From Lachnospiraceae bacterium (GTDB lineage: Bacteria; Bacillota; Clostridia; Lachnospirales; Lachnospiraceae), in NCBI GenBank assembly GCA_900770345.1, contig CAAGKF010000165.1:51386-115385 (forward strand): a stretch of 64,000 nucleotides of DNA, read 5' to 3'. A program made the translations under genes and the position numbers. Under the pieces are notes generated by a model. It saw only the letters and a program-made list of their open reading frames with translations, did not search any database and was not told the origin of the DNA. Positions 43,511-52,361 of this stretch are shown here, piece by piece (within the stretch, counting starts at the first letter, position 1; each line of letters begins with the position of its first letter).

Positions 43511-44323
43511 ATGAACGGTATGGTTTACAGTTATTATCCGGGTTGTACTTTGAAAACCAAAGCAAAAGAGCTGGACTTCTACGCGAGGAAGTCGGCAGAA
43601 GCGCTTGGATTTACCCTGGAAGAGATTGAGGATTGGCAGTGCTGCGGTGCGGTTTATCCTCTTGCCTCTGACGAGATTGCAACCAAGCTGTCTTCTGTAA
43701 GGGCCCTTAATTCGGCGAAGGAAAAGGGCCAGGATCTGGTAACATTGTGTTCTGCCTGTCATCATGTAATCAAGCGTGTGAATGATGATATGGCCAATGT
43801 GCCTGAAATCCGGGATAAGGCAAATAATTATCTGGGATTTGAGGAAGCGTACAGTGGAGAAACCCATGTATATCACTATCTGGAGGTACTGCGTGATAAG
43901 GTGGGGTTCGATAAGCTCAGGGAAAAGGTCGTTAATCCACTGACAGGAAGAAAGATCGGTGCTTATTATGGATGCATGCTGCTCCGTCCCAGCGGTGTTC
44001 TTCAGTTTGATGATCCGGAAAATCCGAAGATCCTGGAGGATTTTATCCGCGCTCTCGGTGCAGAGCCGGTGGTCTATCCGTACCGCAATGAGTGCTGCGG
44101 CGGATATATTTCCCTGAAGGAGAAGGAGATGTCCGGGCAGATGGTTGATACCATTATGGAATCCGCAGAGTATAATGGAGCAGAAGAACTGGTGACAGCC
44201 TGTCCTCTGTGCTTATACAATCTGAACCACGGAGGGCATTCTCATACCCTGATTGTTAAATATTTCACAGAGATTCTGGCAGAAGCCCTGGGTCTGAAAG
44301 AGGGAGGTGCGAAGGTTGATTAA
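43511..44323 (+). CDS. hdrB: Heterodisulfide reductase subunit B homologue
   Basis: 270 residues with two complete CCG domains: YYPGCTL ... WQCCGAV ... LCSACHH and YYGCMLL ... NECCGGY ... ACPLCLY. In HdrB these bind the two noncubane Fe-S clusters that reduce a disulfide. No coenzyme M/B chemistry is expected here, so the acceptor may be a thiol protein or the adjacent reductase. The ATG at 43511 is preferred because the YSYYPGC opening is canonical; AAGG lies six bases upstream. A stronger AAGGAGGG lies 20 bases up, separated by a small CCCAA/TTGGG hairpin. Confidence 0.93.
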   Translation: MNGMVYSYYPGCTLKTKAKELDFYARKSAEALGFTLEEIEDWQCCGAVYPLASDEIATKLSSVRALNSAKEKGQDLVTLCSACHHVIKRVNDDMANVPEIRDKANNYLGFEEAYSGETHVYHYLEVLRDKVGFDKLREKVVNPLTGRKIGAYYGCMLLRPSGVLQFDDPENPKILEDFIRALGAEPVVYPYRNECCGGYISLKEKEMSGQMVDTIMESAEYNGAEELVTACPLCLYNLNHGGHSHTLIVKYFTEILAEALGLKEGGAKVD

Positions 44324-44708
44324 GACGGGAAAAGATCAGGCCGAGCTGATCAAAAGCATCAGTGGTGTGGATACCAGGAAATGTATGAAATGCGGCAAAT
44401 GTTCCGCTTCATGTCCGTCCTATGATTCTATGGACATCAGGCCGCACCAGTTTGTGTCTTACGTAGACCGCGGTGAGATCGAGCCGCTGCTCCATTCAAA
44501 ATCTCTTTGGAAATGTCTTTCCTGTTTTGCCTGTGTGGAGAGATGCCCCAGAGATGTGAAGCCGGCCAAGCTGATCGAGGCGGTACGTTTGATGGTGATC
44601 CGCGAACAGGGCGGCAATTATCTGTCACCGGATGAGATACCGGAGCTGCTTGATCCGGAGCTGCCGCAGCAGCTGTTGGCCAGTGCGTTTCGCAAGTACA
44701 GTAAGTAG
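44316..44708 (+). CDS. hdrC: Heterodisulfide reductase subunit C homologue
   Basis: 130 residues with two 4Fe-4S motifs, CMKCGKCSASCP and CLSCFACVERCP, the HdrC pattern. It relays electrons from HdrA to HdrB. The TTG at 44316 is chosen: GGAGG (44303-44307) stands eight bases upstream, whereas the GTG at 44307 overlaps the ribosome site. It overlaps hdrB by eight bases. Confidence 0.92.
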   Translation: MIKTGKDQAELIKSISGVDTRKCMKCGKCSASCPSYDSMDIRPHQFVSYVDRGEIEPLLHSKSLWKCLSCFACVERCPRDVKPAKLIEAVRLMVIREQGGNYLSPDEIPELLDPELPQQLLASAFRKYSK

Positions 44709-44731
44709 TAGAAAGGTCGGAGGTGAATTCA

Positions 44732-46717
44732 TTGCAAAGAATAGGAGTTTTTGTCTGCCACTGTGGCACCAATATCGCGGGAACCGTAGATGTTGCGAAG
44801 GTGGTGGAAGTAATCAAATCAGAGCCGGGCGTGGTTCATGCGGAAGACTATCAGTATATGTGTTCTGAGGCCGGCCAGTCCAAAATCAGGGAAGCCATAC
44901 ATGAAAAACATCTGACAGGTGTTGTTGTCTGTTCCTGTTCTCCGAGAATGCATGAGAATACATTCCGGAAGGCGGCAGAAAAGGCCGGACTGAATCCGTA
45001 TATGGTGGAGATCGCCAACATCCGTGAGCACTGCTCCTGGATACACAAGAATAAAGAAGAGGCAACGGAAAAGGCCGTGATCCTGGCCAGGGCAGCCGTT
45101 GCAAAGGTAAACCTGAATGCGCCGCTGCAGCCGGGAGAAAGCCGCGTTGTAAAGCGCGCGCTGGTGATCGGAGGAGGCATTGCCGGTATCCAGACCGCTC
45201 TGGATATTGCTGATGCAGGATATGAGGTGGATATCGTGGAGAAGACCCCCAGCATCGGCGGCCGTATGTCCCAGCTGGACAAGACCTTCCCCACACTGGA
45301 CTGCTCCGCATGTATCCTGACTCCCAAGATGGTGGAGGCTTCTGCTCATGAGAAGATCAACATTTATACATACAGTGAAGTAGAGAAGGTTTCCGGATTT
45401 GTGGGAGATTTTTCTGTGGATATCCGCAAGAAGGCCAGAAGCGTGGACATTGACAAGTGTACCGGCTGCGGTCTCTGCTCTCAGAAATGTCCTTCCAAGA
45501 AGGCTCCCAGCGAGTTTAACCGCGGACTTTCCACCAGAAGCGCTATCTATACGCCGTTTGCTCAGGCAATTCCCAATGTGCCTGTAATTGACCGTGACAG
45601 CTGTATTAAATTCAAGACCGGAAAATGCGGCCTTTGCCAGACTGTATGTGCCGCAGGCGCCATTGACTATACGCAGCAGGATGAGATCATTACAAGAGAG
45701 TACGGCGCCATCGTTGTCGCTACCGGCTTTGACACTATTAAGCTGGACAAGTTCGGCGAATATTCTTATGATACCTGTCCTGATGTGATCACATCCCTGG
45801 AATTTGAGCGTCTGACCAATGCGGCAGGTCCTACCAAGGGACATCTGGAACGCCTTTCTGATCACAAGGCTCCCAAGTCCGTAACCTTTATCCAGTGTGT
45901 AGGCTCCCGTGACGTGACCTGCAGAGGAAAGTCCTACTGCTCCAAGATCTGCTGTATGTACACCGCAAAGCATGCCATGCTGATCCGCGATAAGTATCCG
46001 GATGTACAGGTAAATGTATTCTATATTGATGTCCGTACTCCCGGAAAGAATTTTGATGAGTTCTACCGTCGGGCTGTAGAGGAATATGGCGTAAATTATA
46101 TTAAGGGCCAGGTTGGCAAGGTGGCAGAGGTTGACGGACATCTGAGAGTTCAGGCAGTGGATCTGATCGACAACCGCCGGATCATGCTGGATACGGATAT
46201 GGTAGTCCTGGCTACCGCCATTGAGCCGGATCCGTCTGTGAGAAAGCTGGCTACCATGCTGACAGCCAGCATTGATACCAATAACTTCCTGACAGAAGCT
46301 CATCCGAAGCTGCGTCCGGTGGAGAGCCCTACGGCCGGTGTGTTCCTGTCGGGTGTATGTCAGGGACCGAAGGATATTCCGGAGACCGTATCTCAGGCAG
46401 GAGCTGCCGCGGCCAAGGTGATCGGCCTGCTTGCCAAGGATAAGCTGGTGACAAACCCATGTACGGCAAAACCGGATGAACGCTACTGCAACGGCTGTTC
46501 TTCCTGTGAAAAGGTATGCCCCTACGGCGCGATTTCTTATGAGAATAAGGAAGTATTTGATCACGGCGTTCGTGAGACCAGAAGAGTTGCTGTTGTCAAC
46601 AGTGCCCTGTGTCAGGGCTGCGGCGCTTGTACCGTTGCCTGCCCGTCCGGTGCAATGGATCTTCAGGGCTTCTCTAACAGACAATTAATCGCGGAGGTGG
46701 ATGCAATATGCAAATAG
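44732..46717 (+). CDS. hdrA: Heterodisulfide reductase subunit A homologue (flavin bifurcation site)
   Basis: 661 residues. N-terminal GVFVCHCGTNIAG, a FAD-binding VIGGGIAGIQTALDIADAG with GGRMSQLDKTFPTLDCSACI, and four ferredoxin-like motifs (CTGCGLCSQKCP, CGLCQTVCAAGA, CNGCSSCEKVCP, CQGCGACTVACP). HdrA carries the FAD that splits an electron pair in known HdrABC complexes. The TTG at 44732 was chosen (GGAGG eight bases upstream; the GTG at 44723 overlaps it). It is as long as methanogen HdrA, not the extended bacterial forms. It overlaps the next gene by ten bases. Confidence 0.94.
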   Translation: MQRIGVFVCHCGTNIAGTVDVAKVVEVIKSEPGVVHAEDYQYMCSEAGQSKIREAIHEKHLTGVVVCSCSPRMHENTFRKAAEKAGLNPYMVEIANIREHCSWIHKNKEEATEKAVILARAAVAKVNLNAPLQPGESRVVKRALVIGGGIAGIQTALDIADAGYEVDIVEKTPSIGGRMSQLDKTFPTLDCSACILTPKMVEASAHEKINIYTYSEVEKVSGFVGDFSVDIRKKARSVDIDKCTGCGLCSQKCPSKKAPSEFNRGLSTRSAIYTPFAQAIPNVPVIDRDSCIKFKTGKCGLCQTVCAAGAIDYTQQDEIITREYGAIVVATGFDTIKLDKFGEYSYDTCPDVITSLEFERLTNAAGPTKGHLERLSDHKAPKSVTFIQCVGSRDVTCRGKSYCSKICCMYTAKHAMLIRDKYPDVQVNVFYIDVRTPGKNFDEFYRRAVEEYGVNYIKGQVGKVAEVDGHLRVQAVDLIDNRRIMLDTDMVVLATAIEPDPSVRKLATMLTASIDTNNFLTEAHPKLRPVESPTAGVFLSGVCQGPKDIPETVSQAGAAAAKVIGLLAKDKLVTNPCTAKPDERYCNGCSSCEKVCPYGAISYENKEVFDHGVRETRRVAVVNSALCQGCGACTVACPSGAMDLQGFSNRQLIAEVDAICK

Positions 46718-47154
46718 AAAATCAGAACACCGAATTTAAGCCTCTGATCGTTGCTTTCTGCTGCAACTGGTGCAGCTATGCGGGAGCTGATCTGGCAGGA
46801 ACCAGCCGCCTGGCATATCCTGCGGAGGTTAAGATCATCAGAGTTCCCTGTTCCTGCCGTGTAAATCCGCTGTTTATTCTGCGTGCCTTTCAGAAGGGGG
46901 CTGACGGGGTTATTATCTGCGGCTGTCATCCCGGTGACTGCCATTACAGCACAGGCAACTATTATGCAAGAAGAAGAATGACGCTTCTGTTCTCTCTGCT
47001 GGATTATATCGGGGTAGAGAAGGGAAGAACCAGAGTGGAATGGGTTTCTGCCGCTGAGGGTGTGAAGTTTGCCGCAACGATGAATGAGTTTATCGCCAAG
47101 ATCCACAGTCTGGGCAAGAACGTGAGATTGGAGGATTTACGATGCAGGAAATGA
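46708..47154 (+). CDS. floxD: MvhD/FloxD-like iron-sulfur electron carrier
   Basis: 148 residues of the MvhD family: VAFCCNWCSYAGADLAG, RVPCSCRVNPLFILRAF and GCHPGDCHYSTGNYYARRR. In methanogens MvhD links hydrogenase to HdrA through a 2Fe-2S cluster; in HdrABC-FloxABCD clusters FloxD plays this part for the NADH module. The ATG overlaps hdrA by ten bases, and its end overlaps floxC by 13. Confidence 0.9.
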   Translation: MQIENQNTEFKPLIVAFCCNWCSYAGADLAGTSRLAYPAEVKIIRVPCSCRVNPLFILRAFQKGADGVIICGCHPGDCHYSTGNYYARRRMTLLFSLLDYIGVEKGRTRVEWVSAAEGVKFAATMNEFIAKIHSLGKNVRLEDLRCRK

Positions 47155-48107
47155 TTAAGAGAGCAAAAGAACTGCTTGCAGACGGTACTGTGGCAAGAGT
47201 ACTTGGCTGGAAACGCGGCGACCTGCCGTATGATCCTGAGCCGGCATTTTTTGAAACGGAGGCAGCGCTGGACAGCTTTGTGTATGACGGCTTCTGCGGC
47301 GCCAATTTAAGCAAATATATGATCGCGGCAGGAAAGCAGGAAGGAAAAACACTGGTATTTTTAAAGCCCTGTGATACCTACAGTTTCAACCAGCTGATCA
47401 AGGAGCACAGATTAGACCGTGAAAAAGCTTATATCATCGGCGTTGGCTGCAAAGGAAAGCTGGATATTGAGAAGATTAAAGGGCTGGGGATCAAAGGCAT
47501 TGAATCCGTTGAGGAGGATGGAGATACCTTAAGGATCGGTACCATCTACGGTGAGAAGACCTGTTCTTATGCAGACGGCGTGATGGAGCGCTGCAGAGTC
47601 TGCAAGGGCAGAGAGCATATGGTATATGATGAACTGATGAATGCGGATCAGGAGCTGGCGGTTCCTGCAGGAGACCGGTTTGCTGAGGTGAAAAAGCTGG
47701 AAGCCATGAGTCCGGAGGAGAGGTTTGCATTCTGGCAGGGGGAGCTGAGCAAATGTATTCGCTGCAATGCATGCCGCAATGTATGCCCGGCCTGCAGCTG
47801 CAACAAGTGCGTATTTGACAATGACCGTTTTGATACCGCTCAGAAGGCCAATGCCGATACCTTTGAGGAGCAGATGTTCCATCTGATCCGCGCCTTCCAT
47901 GTGGCCGGAAGATGTACGGACTGCGGAGAGTGCAGCAGAGTATGTCCGCAGCATATTCCGCTTCATCTGTTAAACCGCAAACTGATCAGTGATATTAATG
48001 AATTTTACGGCGAGTTCCAGGCCGGAGCGGATACCGAGTCCAGGGCGCCGTTGACCAACTTTACGTTTGAGGACGTAGAGCCAAGCATTGTTGGGGAAAG
48101 GGGTTAG
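47142..48107 (+). CDS. floxC: FloxC-like 4Fe-4S dicluster protein
   Basis: 321 residues. The N-terminal half (KPCDTYSFNQLIKE, IGVGCKGK, CRVCKGREH) resembles the coenzyme F420-reducing hydrogenase beta-type module. The C-terminal half has two ferredoxin motifs, CIRCNACRNVCPACSCNKC and CTDCGECSRVCP. By gene order it matches FloxC of HdrABC-FloxABCD clusters. It overlaps floxD by 13 bases and lies three bases from floxB. The assignment to C rather than a generic Fe-S protein is from order. Confidence 0.82.
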   Translation: MQEMIKRAKELLADGTVARVLGWKRGDLPYDPEPAFFETEAALDSFVYDGFCGANLSKYMIAAGKQEGKTLVFLKPCDTYSFNQLIKEHRLDREKAYIIGVGCKGKLDIEKIKGLGIKGIESVEEDGDTLRIGTIYGEKTCSYADGVMERCRVCKGREHMVYDELMNADQELAVPAGDRFAEVKKLEAMSPEERFAFWQGELSKCIRCNACRNVCPACSCNKCVFDNDRFDTAQKANADTFEEQMFHLIRAFHVAGRCTDCGECSRVCPQHIPLHLLNRKLISDINEFYGEFQAGADTESRAPLTNFTFEDVEPSIVGERG

Positions 48108-48110
48108 GAT

Positions 48111-49148
48111 ATGTATAAGATAGCCAAAGAACAGCTGCCGTCCTTATTTGCCGCAATTGCAGGAAAAATGGATCTCTATATGCCCCTGAAGAAGTGCGGC
48201 CAGGTGAATTACGGGATCTGGTCAGAGGAAGCGGAGTTTTCTCTGGATGCTGTGAATACCGTAAAGTCTCCCAAAGATTTCTTCTTCCCCCAGAGCGAGA
48301 CCCTCTATACCTGCTATATGGAAGGAAAGAAGATTTCGATTACACCGGAGGAACTGAGAAACCGGCCCTTTGCCGTATTCGGCATCAGAGGCTGTGATGT
48401 AAAGGGAATCCAGGTCCTTGATAAAGTATTCCTGGCGGATCCGGTGGACAGCTATTATAAAGCACGCAGAGATCACGGCGTGCTGATCTCCATGGCCTGC
48501 CATGAGCCGGATGTAACCTGCTTCTGCAAGGCCTTTGGCGTAGAGGCACAGTCACCTGCGGGAGATATTGTTACCTGGATGACAGGAGAGAACCTTTACT
48601 GGGAGCCCAAAACGGAAAAGGGAGAAAGACTGACAGAAGAGCTTAAGAGTCTTTTGGCCGCAGCAGGGGAGACAGATGAGAAGGCGGTGGAGGATGAGAA
48701 AGCTGCCATTGAAGCTGTTATTGAAAAGCTGCCTTACAGTAATATTTCACTGGAAAGCTTTAAGAACGCGGAGCTTTTGGATCTGTTCAATTCACCGAAG
48801 TGGGATGAGCTTTACAAGACCTGCCTGGGCTGCGGTACCTGTACCTTTATCTGTCCCACCTGCCAGTGCTATGATATCAAGGATTACAATACGGGAAAAG
48901 GTGTTCAGCGTTTCCGCTGCTGGGATTCCTGCATGTATTCTGATTTCACGCTGATGGCTCACGGAAATATCCGTAAGACTCAGAAGGAGCGTTTCAGGCA
49001 GAGATTTATGCACAAACTGGTCTATTTCCCGGAAAACAATGACGGAATGTTTTCATGTGTAGGCTGCGGCAGATGCGTAAACAAATGTCCTGCAAACTTA
49101 AATATTTTGAAAGTTATCAAGAGTCTGGGGGTGTCAGAAAATGTGTAG
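48111..49148 (+). CDS. floxB: FloxB-like (AsrA-type) iron-sulfur protein
   Basis: 345 residues. YGIWSEEAEFSLDAVNTVKSP and FAVFGIRGCDVKGIQVLD are typical of the AsrA/HydB family of 4Fe-4S dicluster subunits. Cluster motifs are CLGCGTCTFICPTCQCYD and CVGCGRCVNKCP near the C-terminus. It passes electrons between the FAD/NAD subunit (floxA) and the rest. It overlaps floxA by eight bases. An anaerobic sulfite reductase role is unlikely because asrC is absent here. Confidence 0.86.
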   Translation: MYKIAKEQLPSLFAAIAGKMDLYMPLKKCGQVNYGIWSEEAEFSLDAVNTVKSPKDFFFPQSETLYTCYMEGKKISITPEELRNRPFAVFGIRGCDVKGIQVLDKVFLADPVDSYYKARRDHGVLISMACHEPDVTCFCKAFGVEAQSPAGDIVTWMTGENLYWEPKTEKGERLTEELKSLLAAAGETDEKAVEDEKAAIEAVIEKLPYSNISLESFKNAELLDLFNSPKWDELYKTCLGCGTCTFICPTCQCYDIKDYNTGKGVQRFRCWDSCMYSDFTLMAHGNIRKTQKERFRQRFMHKLVYFPENNDGMFSCVGCGRCVNKCPANLNILKVIKSLGVSENV

Positions 49149-49995
49149 CTGCAGCTGCGGAGGAAACCGCAAACATGATGAATTAGTCCCCATGGTGGGT
49201 GTGATCACCGATATCAAGGATCAGACGCCGGATGTAAAGACGTTCCGTGTGGAAAGCCCCGATGGAGGAAAATTATTTGAACATATGCCGGGACAGTGCG
49301 CGATGGTATGCGTTCCCGGAGTAGGGGAGGCAATGTTCTCTATTACCTCCTCTCCTACAAATAAAGAGTATCAGGAATTCAGCATCAAGCGCTGCGGTAC
49401 CCTGACGGACTGTCTTCATACACTCGAAGTGGGAGATCAGATCGTAGTCAGAGGTCCCTATGGCAATTCCTTCCCTGTGGAGACAGCTTTAAAGGGACAG
49501 AACCTGCTGTTTGTTGCCGGCGGTATCGGTCTTGCGCCTCTCCGCTCTGTCATCAATTATGTGCTGGACAAGCGTGAAAACTACGGCAAGGTAGATATCC
49601 TCTACGGTTCCCGCTCCATGCAGGATCTGGTGGGCCTGGATGAGATACAGAATGTCTGGGCGGGGGCGGAAGATGTGGACGTGCATCTGACCATCGACCG
49701 TGCTCAGCCGGAGTGGGACGGCCATGTGGGATTTGTTCCGTCTTACCTGAAGGAACTGGAATTTTCCACGGACAAGACTGTTCTGGTCTGCGGACCGCCC
49801 ATTATGATCAAGTTCGTCCTTGCTGCTCTGCAGGAGATGGGCTTTGAGAAGACTCAGGTGTTTACCACCCTGGAGCTTCGCATGAAGTGCGGTATCGGCA
49901 AATGCGGACGCTGCAATATCGGTTCCAAATATGTGTGCAAGGACGGCCCCGTATTCCGCTGTGACGAAATTGACGAGCTGCCTGATGAATATTAA
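49141..49995 (+). CDS. floxA: FloxA-like (AsrB-type) FAD/NAD-binding oxidoreductase
   Basis: 284 residues. FAD site MFSITSSPT, NAD(P) site AGGIGLAPLRSV, LVCGPPIMIK, and a C-terminal 2Fe-2S set CGIGKCGRCNIG...YVC, as in AsrB and PyrK. It should take electrons from NADH and pass them to FloxB. The N-terminal MCSCSCGGN is unusually Cys-rich. frdB follows 20 bases later. Confidence 0.9.
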   Translation: MCSCSCGGNRKHDELVPMVGVITDIKDQTPDVKTFRVESPDGGKLFEHMPGQCAMVCVPGVGEAMFSITSSPTNKEYQEFSIKRCGTLTDCLHTLEVGDQIVVRGPYGNSFPVETALKGQNLLFVAGGIGLAPLRSVINYVLDKRENYGKVDILYGSRSMQDLVGLDEIQNVWAGAEDVDVHLTIDRAQPEWDGHVGFVPSYLKELEFSTDKTVLVCGPPIMIKFVLAALQEMGFEKTQVFTTLELRMKCGIGKCGRCNIGSKYVCKDGPVFRCDEIDELPDEY

Positions 49996-50015
49996 AGGAA
50001 GGATTGGTAAAGAAA

Positions 50016-50690
50016 ATGCAGGAAATGGTAAATGTTTATTTCTTTGGAAAAAAATATACAGTCCCGGCTGAACTGACTATCATGACAGCGATGGAATACG
50101 CCGGATATAAGCTGGTAAGAGGCTGCGGCTGCCGTCATGGTTTCTGCGGAGCCTGTGCTACGATCTACCGCATCAAAGGCAGCAATGAGTTAAAGACCTG
50201 TCTGGCCTGCCAGAAACAGGTTCAGGAGGGCATGTATGTAGCCAGCATCCCCTTCTTCCCGACAGACAAGCGTACCTATAATATGGAGGAGATCCGTCCG
50301 AACGAGCAGATTATGATGGAGCTGTATCCGGAGATCTACAGCTGTATCGGATGCAATGCCTGTACAAAGGCCTGTCCTCAGAAGCTGAATGTAATGCAGT
50401 ATATTGCCTATGCTCAGAGAGGCGAGCTGGAGAAGTGTGCCCATGAATCCTTTGACTGTGTAGGCTGTGGTATCTGTTCCACCAGATGTCCCGCCGGTAT
50501 TTCTCACCCGATGGTAGGTCTGCTGGCAAGAAGACTGACCGGAAAGTATATCGCTCCCAGGACAGAGCATCTGGCAAAGAGAGTGGATGAGATCAGGCAC
50601 GGTGAATACGATGAGCTGATCGAACAGATCATGCAGAAGCCGATCGATGAGATGAAAGAGCTTTACAACAACCGTGACATTGAGAAATAA
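50016..50690 (+). CDS. frdB: Fumarate reductase-type iron-sulfur subunit
   Basis: 224 residues. Plant-type 2Fe-2S set CGCRHGFCGAC...CLAC, then two ferredoxin motifs CIGCNACTKACP and CVGCGICSTRCP. In succinate dehydrogenase-type FrdB one cluster is 3Fe-4S; here both C-terminal motifs have four Cys, closer to TfrB of methanogens minus its CCG half. The ATG at 50016 is preferred; a TTG at 50004 directly abuts the AAGGAAGGA site. The flavoprotein follows 14 bases later, and no membrane anchor gene is present. Confidence 0.85.
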   Translation: MQEMVNVYFFGKKYTVPAELTIMTAMEYAGYKLVRGCGCRHGFCGACATIYRIKGSNELKTCLACQKQVQEGMYVASIPFFPTDKRTYNMEEIRPNEQIMMELYPEIYSCIGCNACTKACPQKLNVMQYIAYAQRGELEKCAHESFDCVGCGICSTRCPAGISHPMVGLLARRLTGKYIAPRTEHLAKRVDEIRHGEYDELIEQIMQKPIDEMKELYNNRDIEK

Positions 50691-50704
50691 GGAGGGATGA
50701 GACG

Positions 50705-52327
50705 ATGGCAGACCAGGCTATTTTAACAGCGGAAATGCTGGAATCAATCAAAAAAGTAGAAGCAACCAGAGCGTCCAGGATCAGTACGGAGCCGAGACGT
50801 ATGGATGCGGATGAAAAGGATAACCTTTTAAAGCAGTATCATCCGGATTACAAGGAGAGCGGTTTTTCCACCCTGCAGATGGGACCGAATAAAGGAGAGA
50901 AGGTGCCCTGCGAACTGGGTGAGCTGCTGCAGGCCAACAGCCGTGTGCTGGGTGTAAATATTGATCTGAACCAGGCAGATTATGATGTGGATGTACTGGT
51001 GATCGGCGGCGGCGGTGCGGGCTCCTCCGCGGCAATCGAGGCTCACAACGGCGGCGCCAATGTAATGATCGCTACCAAGCTGCGTATCGGAGATGCAAAT
51101 ACCATGATGGCAGAAGGAGGAATTCAGGCTGCCGATAAGGAGAACGACTCTCCGCAGAGACATTATCTGGACGCTTTCGGCGGCGGCCACTTTGCCGCAA
51201 AGCCGGAGCTGCTTTCCAAGTTGGTTATGGAAGCACCGGAAGCAATTCAGTGGTTAAATGATCTGGGTGTTATGTTCGACAAGAATCCGGACGGCACTAT
51301 GGTAACCACTCACGGCGGCGGTACCTCCCGAAAGAGAATGCATGCCTGTGCCGATTACTCCGGTGCAGAGATCATGCGTGTGCTGAGAGACGAGGTGCTC
51401 AACCGCGGTATCCCGGTAGCGGATTTTACCTCTGCTGTTGAACTGATCAAGGATGAGAAGGGACAGATCGCCGGAGCTGTTCTTCAGAATATGGAAACAG
51501 GCGAGTATCTGGTGGCCAGAGCAAAGGTTGTCATTATTGCCACCGGCGGTGCGGGACGCCTCCATTATCAGGGCTTCCCGACCACCAATCATTACGGTGC
51601 TACCGCAGACGGTCTGATCCTGGGATACCGTGCAGGTGCCAATCTGCTGTATCAGGATACGATCCAGTATCATCCAACCGGCGTTGCCTATCCGCCGCAG
51701 CTGTTCGGAGCTCTGGTGACAGAGAAGGTCCGCTCCATTGGAGCGCAGCTGGTTAACCGTGATGGCGAGGCTTTCATGCACCCTCTTGAGACAAGAGATG
51801 TGGCTGCTGCTTCCATCATCCGTGAGTGCAGCGACAGAGGAAAAGGTGTTCCCATCCCGGGAGGCAGCGCAGCTGTCTGGCTGGATACACCGATGATTGA
51901 GATGATCCACGGCGAGGGAACCATTGAAAAGAGAATTCCGGCGATGCTGCGTATGTATTTAAATTACGGAATTGATATGAGAAAGGTTCCGATCCTGATG
52001 TACCCCACTCTCCATTATCAGAACGGCGGTCTGGAGATCAATGCTGACTGCGCAACTCCTGCCATCAGTAATCTGCTGGTTGCCGGAGAGGCTGTAGGCG
52101 GAATTCACGGTCGCAACCGTCTGATGGGCAACTCTCTTCTTGATATCATTGTATTCGGACGTGATGCAGGGAAAACTGCCGCGGCTCGCTGTAAAGAGGT
52201 GGAGCTTGGCAAGCTGACCCTGGAGCATATCGAAAAGTATGCCAAAGAGCTTGAAGATGCCGGAATCCATACCGATAAGGTATCTCCGCTGCTTCTGCCG
52301 CCTTATGCCCGCAGAAAGAATCAGTAA
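50705..52327 (+). CDS. frdA: Fumarate reductase-type flavoprotein subunit
   Basis: 540 residues. FAD site VLVIGGGGAGSSAAIEAHNGG near residue 100 and MMAEGGIQAA; active-site elements THGGGTSRKRMHA, QYHPTGVAYPP, EKVRSIGAQLVNRDGEAF and GEAVGGIHGRNRLMGNSLLD match FrdA/SdhA/TfrA. It should reduce fumarate to succinate, or possibly another enoate. The first 95 residues are an unusual hydrophilic extension. AGGAGG precedes the ATG. The absence of anchors and the Hdr-Flox genes upstream suggest a soluble complex. Confidence 0.88.
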   Translation: MADQAILTAEMLESIKKVEATRASRISTEPRRMDADEKDNLLKQYHPDYKESGFSTLQMGPNKGEKVPCELGELLQANSRVLGVNIDLNQADYDVDVLVIGGGGAGSSAAIEAHNGGANVMIATKLRIGDANTMMAEGGIQAADKENDSPQRHYLDAFGGGHFAAKPELLSKLVMEAPEAIQWLNDLGVMFDKNPDGTMVTTHGGGTSRKRMHACADYSGAEIMRVLRDEVLNRGIPVADFTSAVELIKDEKGQIAGAVLQNMETGEYLVARAKVVIIATGGAGRLHYQGFPTTNHYGATADGLILGYRAGANLLYQDTIQYHPTGVAYPPQLFGALVTEKVRSIGAQLVNRDGEAFMHPLETRDVAAASIIRECSDRGKGVPIPGGSAAVWLDTPMIEMIHGEGTIEKRIPAMLRMYLNYGIDMRKVPILMYPTLHYQNGGLEINADCATPAISNLLVAGEAVGGIHGRNRLMGNSLLDIIVFGRDAGKTAAARCKEVELGKLTLEHIEKYAKELEDAGIHTDKVSPLLLPPYARRKNQ

Positions 52328-52361
52328 TGCAGGAAGGTTTAAATAAGGAGGATGAAAGCTT

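Noticed and set aside
44819..46684. A 621-codon minus-strand open frame
   Set aside because: It lies wholly opposite hdrA, whose motifs are complete; codon pattern is the mirror of that gene.
48111..49995. Reading floxB-floxA as anaerobic sulfite reductase asrA-asrB
   Set aside because: asrC is absent, and the genes are joined to hdrBCA, an mvhD-like gene and floxC, which fits the HdrABC-Flox arrangement better.
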